Positions 62,443 through 64,000 of a stretch of DNA of 64,000 nucleotides are shown here, piece by piece (positions within the stretch are counted from its first letter, which is position 1; the number at the start of each line of letters is the position of its first letter). The stretch spans positions 116,509,111-116,573,110 of the forward strand of contig JACSVZ010000001.1 of the NCBI GenBank assembly GCA_014706295.1, in the 5' to 3' direction. The stretch comes from Lycocorax pyrrhopterus obiensis (Eukaryota > Chordata > Aves > Passeriformes > Paradisaeidae). The notes below the pieces were generated by a model. That model was not told the DNA's origin. It did no database searches and worked only from the letters and a program-made list of their open reading frames with translations. The position numbers were made by a program, and so were the translations under genes.

Positions 62443-63018
62443 TCAGAATTTCTGAGGTTCAAACACAGTCAGTTCATTCCCATCGTAGAACTCTCGCAGT
62501 TGGTTTGGCTCGTATTTTATGGAAGGTTCTGCAATTTGCATCCCAGGCTCCAGAGCGTTCTGTCCCACTATTTTAAGGTTCACCAGTTTTATTTTCCAGG
62601 TGTTATTCCTCAGGGGGCAGCTGATGAGCCCGAAGACTTGCTCAAAGACACCCAAACAAGCGTTGTCTCTGTGCACTGTGCCAGCCACTGCCACCAGCAC
62701 CAGTCCATGAGGGGACATGGCACATTTGAGGCCGTTGGAATGCAGATTGGGGTTGAAGAGGAGACATTCTTCTTTAACCAAGGACAGCAGGCGCAGGCTC
62801 ACCATGTCTGCCCCCACGTATTGCTCCACGTTTTTTTCCAACGTGTTGTAGCAGAACTTCAGCTTGGCGTCCTCCCAAAAATGCTGTGGTCCCCATGTGG
62901 CTTCGGATTTTACTCCCAAAGGATGCTGAGAATTCAGGAGTTCAAAGTACCACCGGCAGAATTCTCCTCCTAGACCACCAATGTCATCTTGTGGTGACTT
63001 CTGTCTGTTTCCATGACT
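62443..63018 (-). CDS. C3orf38: C3orf38 homologue, terminal coding exon (DUF4518 family)
   Basis: The minus-strand frame gives about 191 residues ending at a stop at 62443-62445. Family-typical stretches, in order, are [70 protein letters not shown] and NTWKIK. I recognise these from vertebrate C3orf38, placed in the DUF4518 family with, as I recall, an NTF2-like fold. Cellular role is poorly known; a link to apoptosis has been suggested. The exon starts after a minus-strand acceptor reading TTGATTGCAG at 63028-63019. A second AG two bases later makes 63016 an alternative start. The human protein is about 330 residues, so roughly the first 135 to 140 are encoded beyond the right edge. No frameshift or internal stop is present, which argues for a live gene. 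The C-terminal tail after the FYDG segment is short. Identity is confident; exact exon start less so. Confidence 0.93.
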   Translation of the reverse strand, partial: SHGNRQKSPQDDIGGLGGEFCRWYFELLNSQHPLGVKSEATWGPQHFWEDAKLKFCYNTLEKNVEQYVGADMVSLRLLSLVKEECLLFNPNLHSNGLKCAMSPHGLVLVAVAGTVHRDNACLGVFEQVFGLISCPLRNNTWKIKLVNLKIVGQNALEPGMQIAEPSIKYEPNQLREFYDGNELTVFEPQKF

Positions 63019-64000
63019 CTGCAATCAAGCAAATTTCATTCTTACAACTATTTAGCAAGATTATCACTTAGAAAAACATCAAATCATGCACAGATTTATA
63101 TTAAACCTTTTAACTGTTCTGAGCCAGAGTGCCTGAAGAGAAACACCAAAATAAAATCTCATTTGTTTTTACAAACATGATTCTCTTATCTAGAGAACCA
63201 GGACAAGTTCCTTGAATTACACCTAGAAAGTGCTTCAGCGTCCTGGGCTCTTTATAAACAAAGAGGAAAATACTGGTTCTACTGAAAAAGGGCAGGGGAA
63301 GGATGTAAAGTGACATTTTTTGGAACTAAGTGTACAGTTACTTTGTAGGACTTCTCAGTATTTGTGACTTGACAGCAAGACTTTTTTTAGAAGTAAATTA
63401 AATGTCAAGCTTGCTAACACCAAAGTCTAGTAAGTATTAAATTGTGTTACAAATATTAAGTAATTAGGCATGAAAAGTTTGGAGATTTCTACATAGAAAT
63501 GCTGTGTTTGGTTCACCACAAGTTGAAATTAATTTCCAGTTCTGTTACGTAGGTTCAGGTTTCCCATTTCTTCAAAGTGGTGAGGGCCACAAGAATTGAG
63601 AGAAAACAAACTCAAAGAAAGACGTATGAGATAAATAAATTAATTGACTTTCTTTTAATTTGTGAATGAGTTTTAAGTACTTCATTTATGTACCATCAAC
63701 CACAGAACTTTGCTAAGAGAAACCTTTTTTTTCCCGAATTATGCACACACACAGAAAATTGTTTTGAAGGATTCAAAAGCTGAATTCTCAGCTAAATCCT
63801 AATTGCCATCAGTTAATCCCCGAGTGAAAGCTCAGCGCAGCAGGTTCTCAAGAGGGACAGAGCTCTCACAGCCCAGGAGGTGGGGCTGTTGCCCATGAGG
63901 GCTTTGAACCACAGCAAGGTGGCCAATTAGAACTACAAATAAAACCCTGAAAGTCCATTACGCCACGAGGATTTGCTACATGGCAAAGTTTTTAACTTCA
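63019..64000 (-). other. C3orf38: Intron of the C3orf38 homologue
   Basis: The last ~1 kb before the right edge precedes the terminal exon on the minus strand. No frame here matches the upstream part of C3orf38 as I know it, so the preceding exon lies outside the window. The stretch is AT-rich with short homopolymers and a (CA)n stub near 63743-63752. No mobile element recognised. Confidence 0.6.

Noticed and set aside
62395..62973. Long plus-strand open frame of 192 codons
   Set aside because: It is the antisense of the C3orf38 exon; the minus-strand frame carries the recognisable protein.
1..64000. CRISPR arrays, bacterial operons, tRNA or rRNA genes
   Set aside because: None seen. The window is vertebrate nuclear DNA and repeats present are LINE, LTR, minisatellite and simple sequence.

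Overview
This is a stretch of vertebrate nuclear DNA, almost certainly from a bird. The evidence is several CR1 LINE fragments with the avian 3' tail, remnants that look like avian endogenous-retrovirus LTRs, intron-bearing gene structure, and one terminal coding exon whose translation I recognise as the C-terminal part of C3orf38 (DUF4518 family). A songbird is my guess from the LTR type. That part is inference.

Layout. Only the last ~3 kb at the right edge holds a protein-coding gene that I can support. On the minus strand, 63019-64000 is intron, 62443-63018 is the last coding exon, and the 3' UTR probably runs down to about 61.16 kb. The remaining ~61 kb lies downstream of that gene. In mammals the gene-poor interval on this side of C3orf38 leads towards EPHA3, so the window is best read as the start of that gene desert. 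I see no EPHA3 exon.

Inside the desert there are four clear CR1 fragments (11601-11957, 28781-29034, 47092-47415, 57969-58333), a short CR1 tail (20741-20790), a probable ancient CR1/L3 scrap (25520-25605), an ERVL-like LTR scrap (14830-14935), a well-preserved LTR on the minus strand (about 50438-51090), and a ~117-135 bp minisatellite (40016-40655). A strong CpG island (about 49540-50120) has no recognisable protein-coding exon. It lies about 12 kb beyond the C3orf38 stop codon and 0.3 kb from the LTR, and is the best candidate for an unannotated transcription start.

Several AT-rich blocks dense in TAAT/ATTA, POU octamer or GATA motifs, some with perfect palindromes, have the texture of conserved non-coding enhancers: 556-735, 8930-9290, 16620-16880, 32220-32410, 34740-34930, 39540-39900 and 56600-57261. 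No alignment could be run, so these are candidates only. Most other open frames are short, lack homology I recognise, and were left out.
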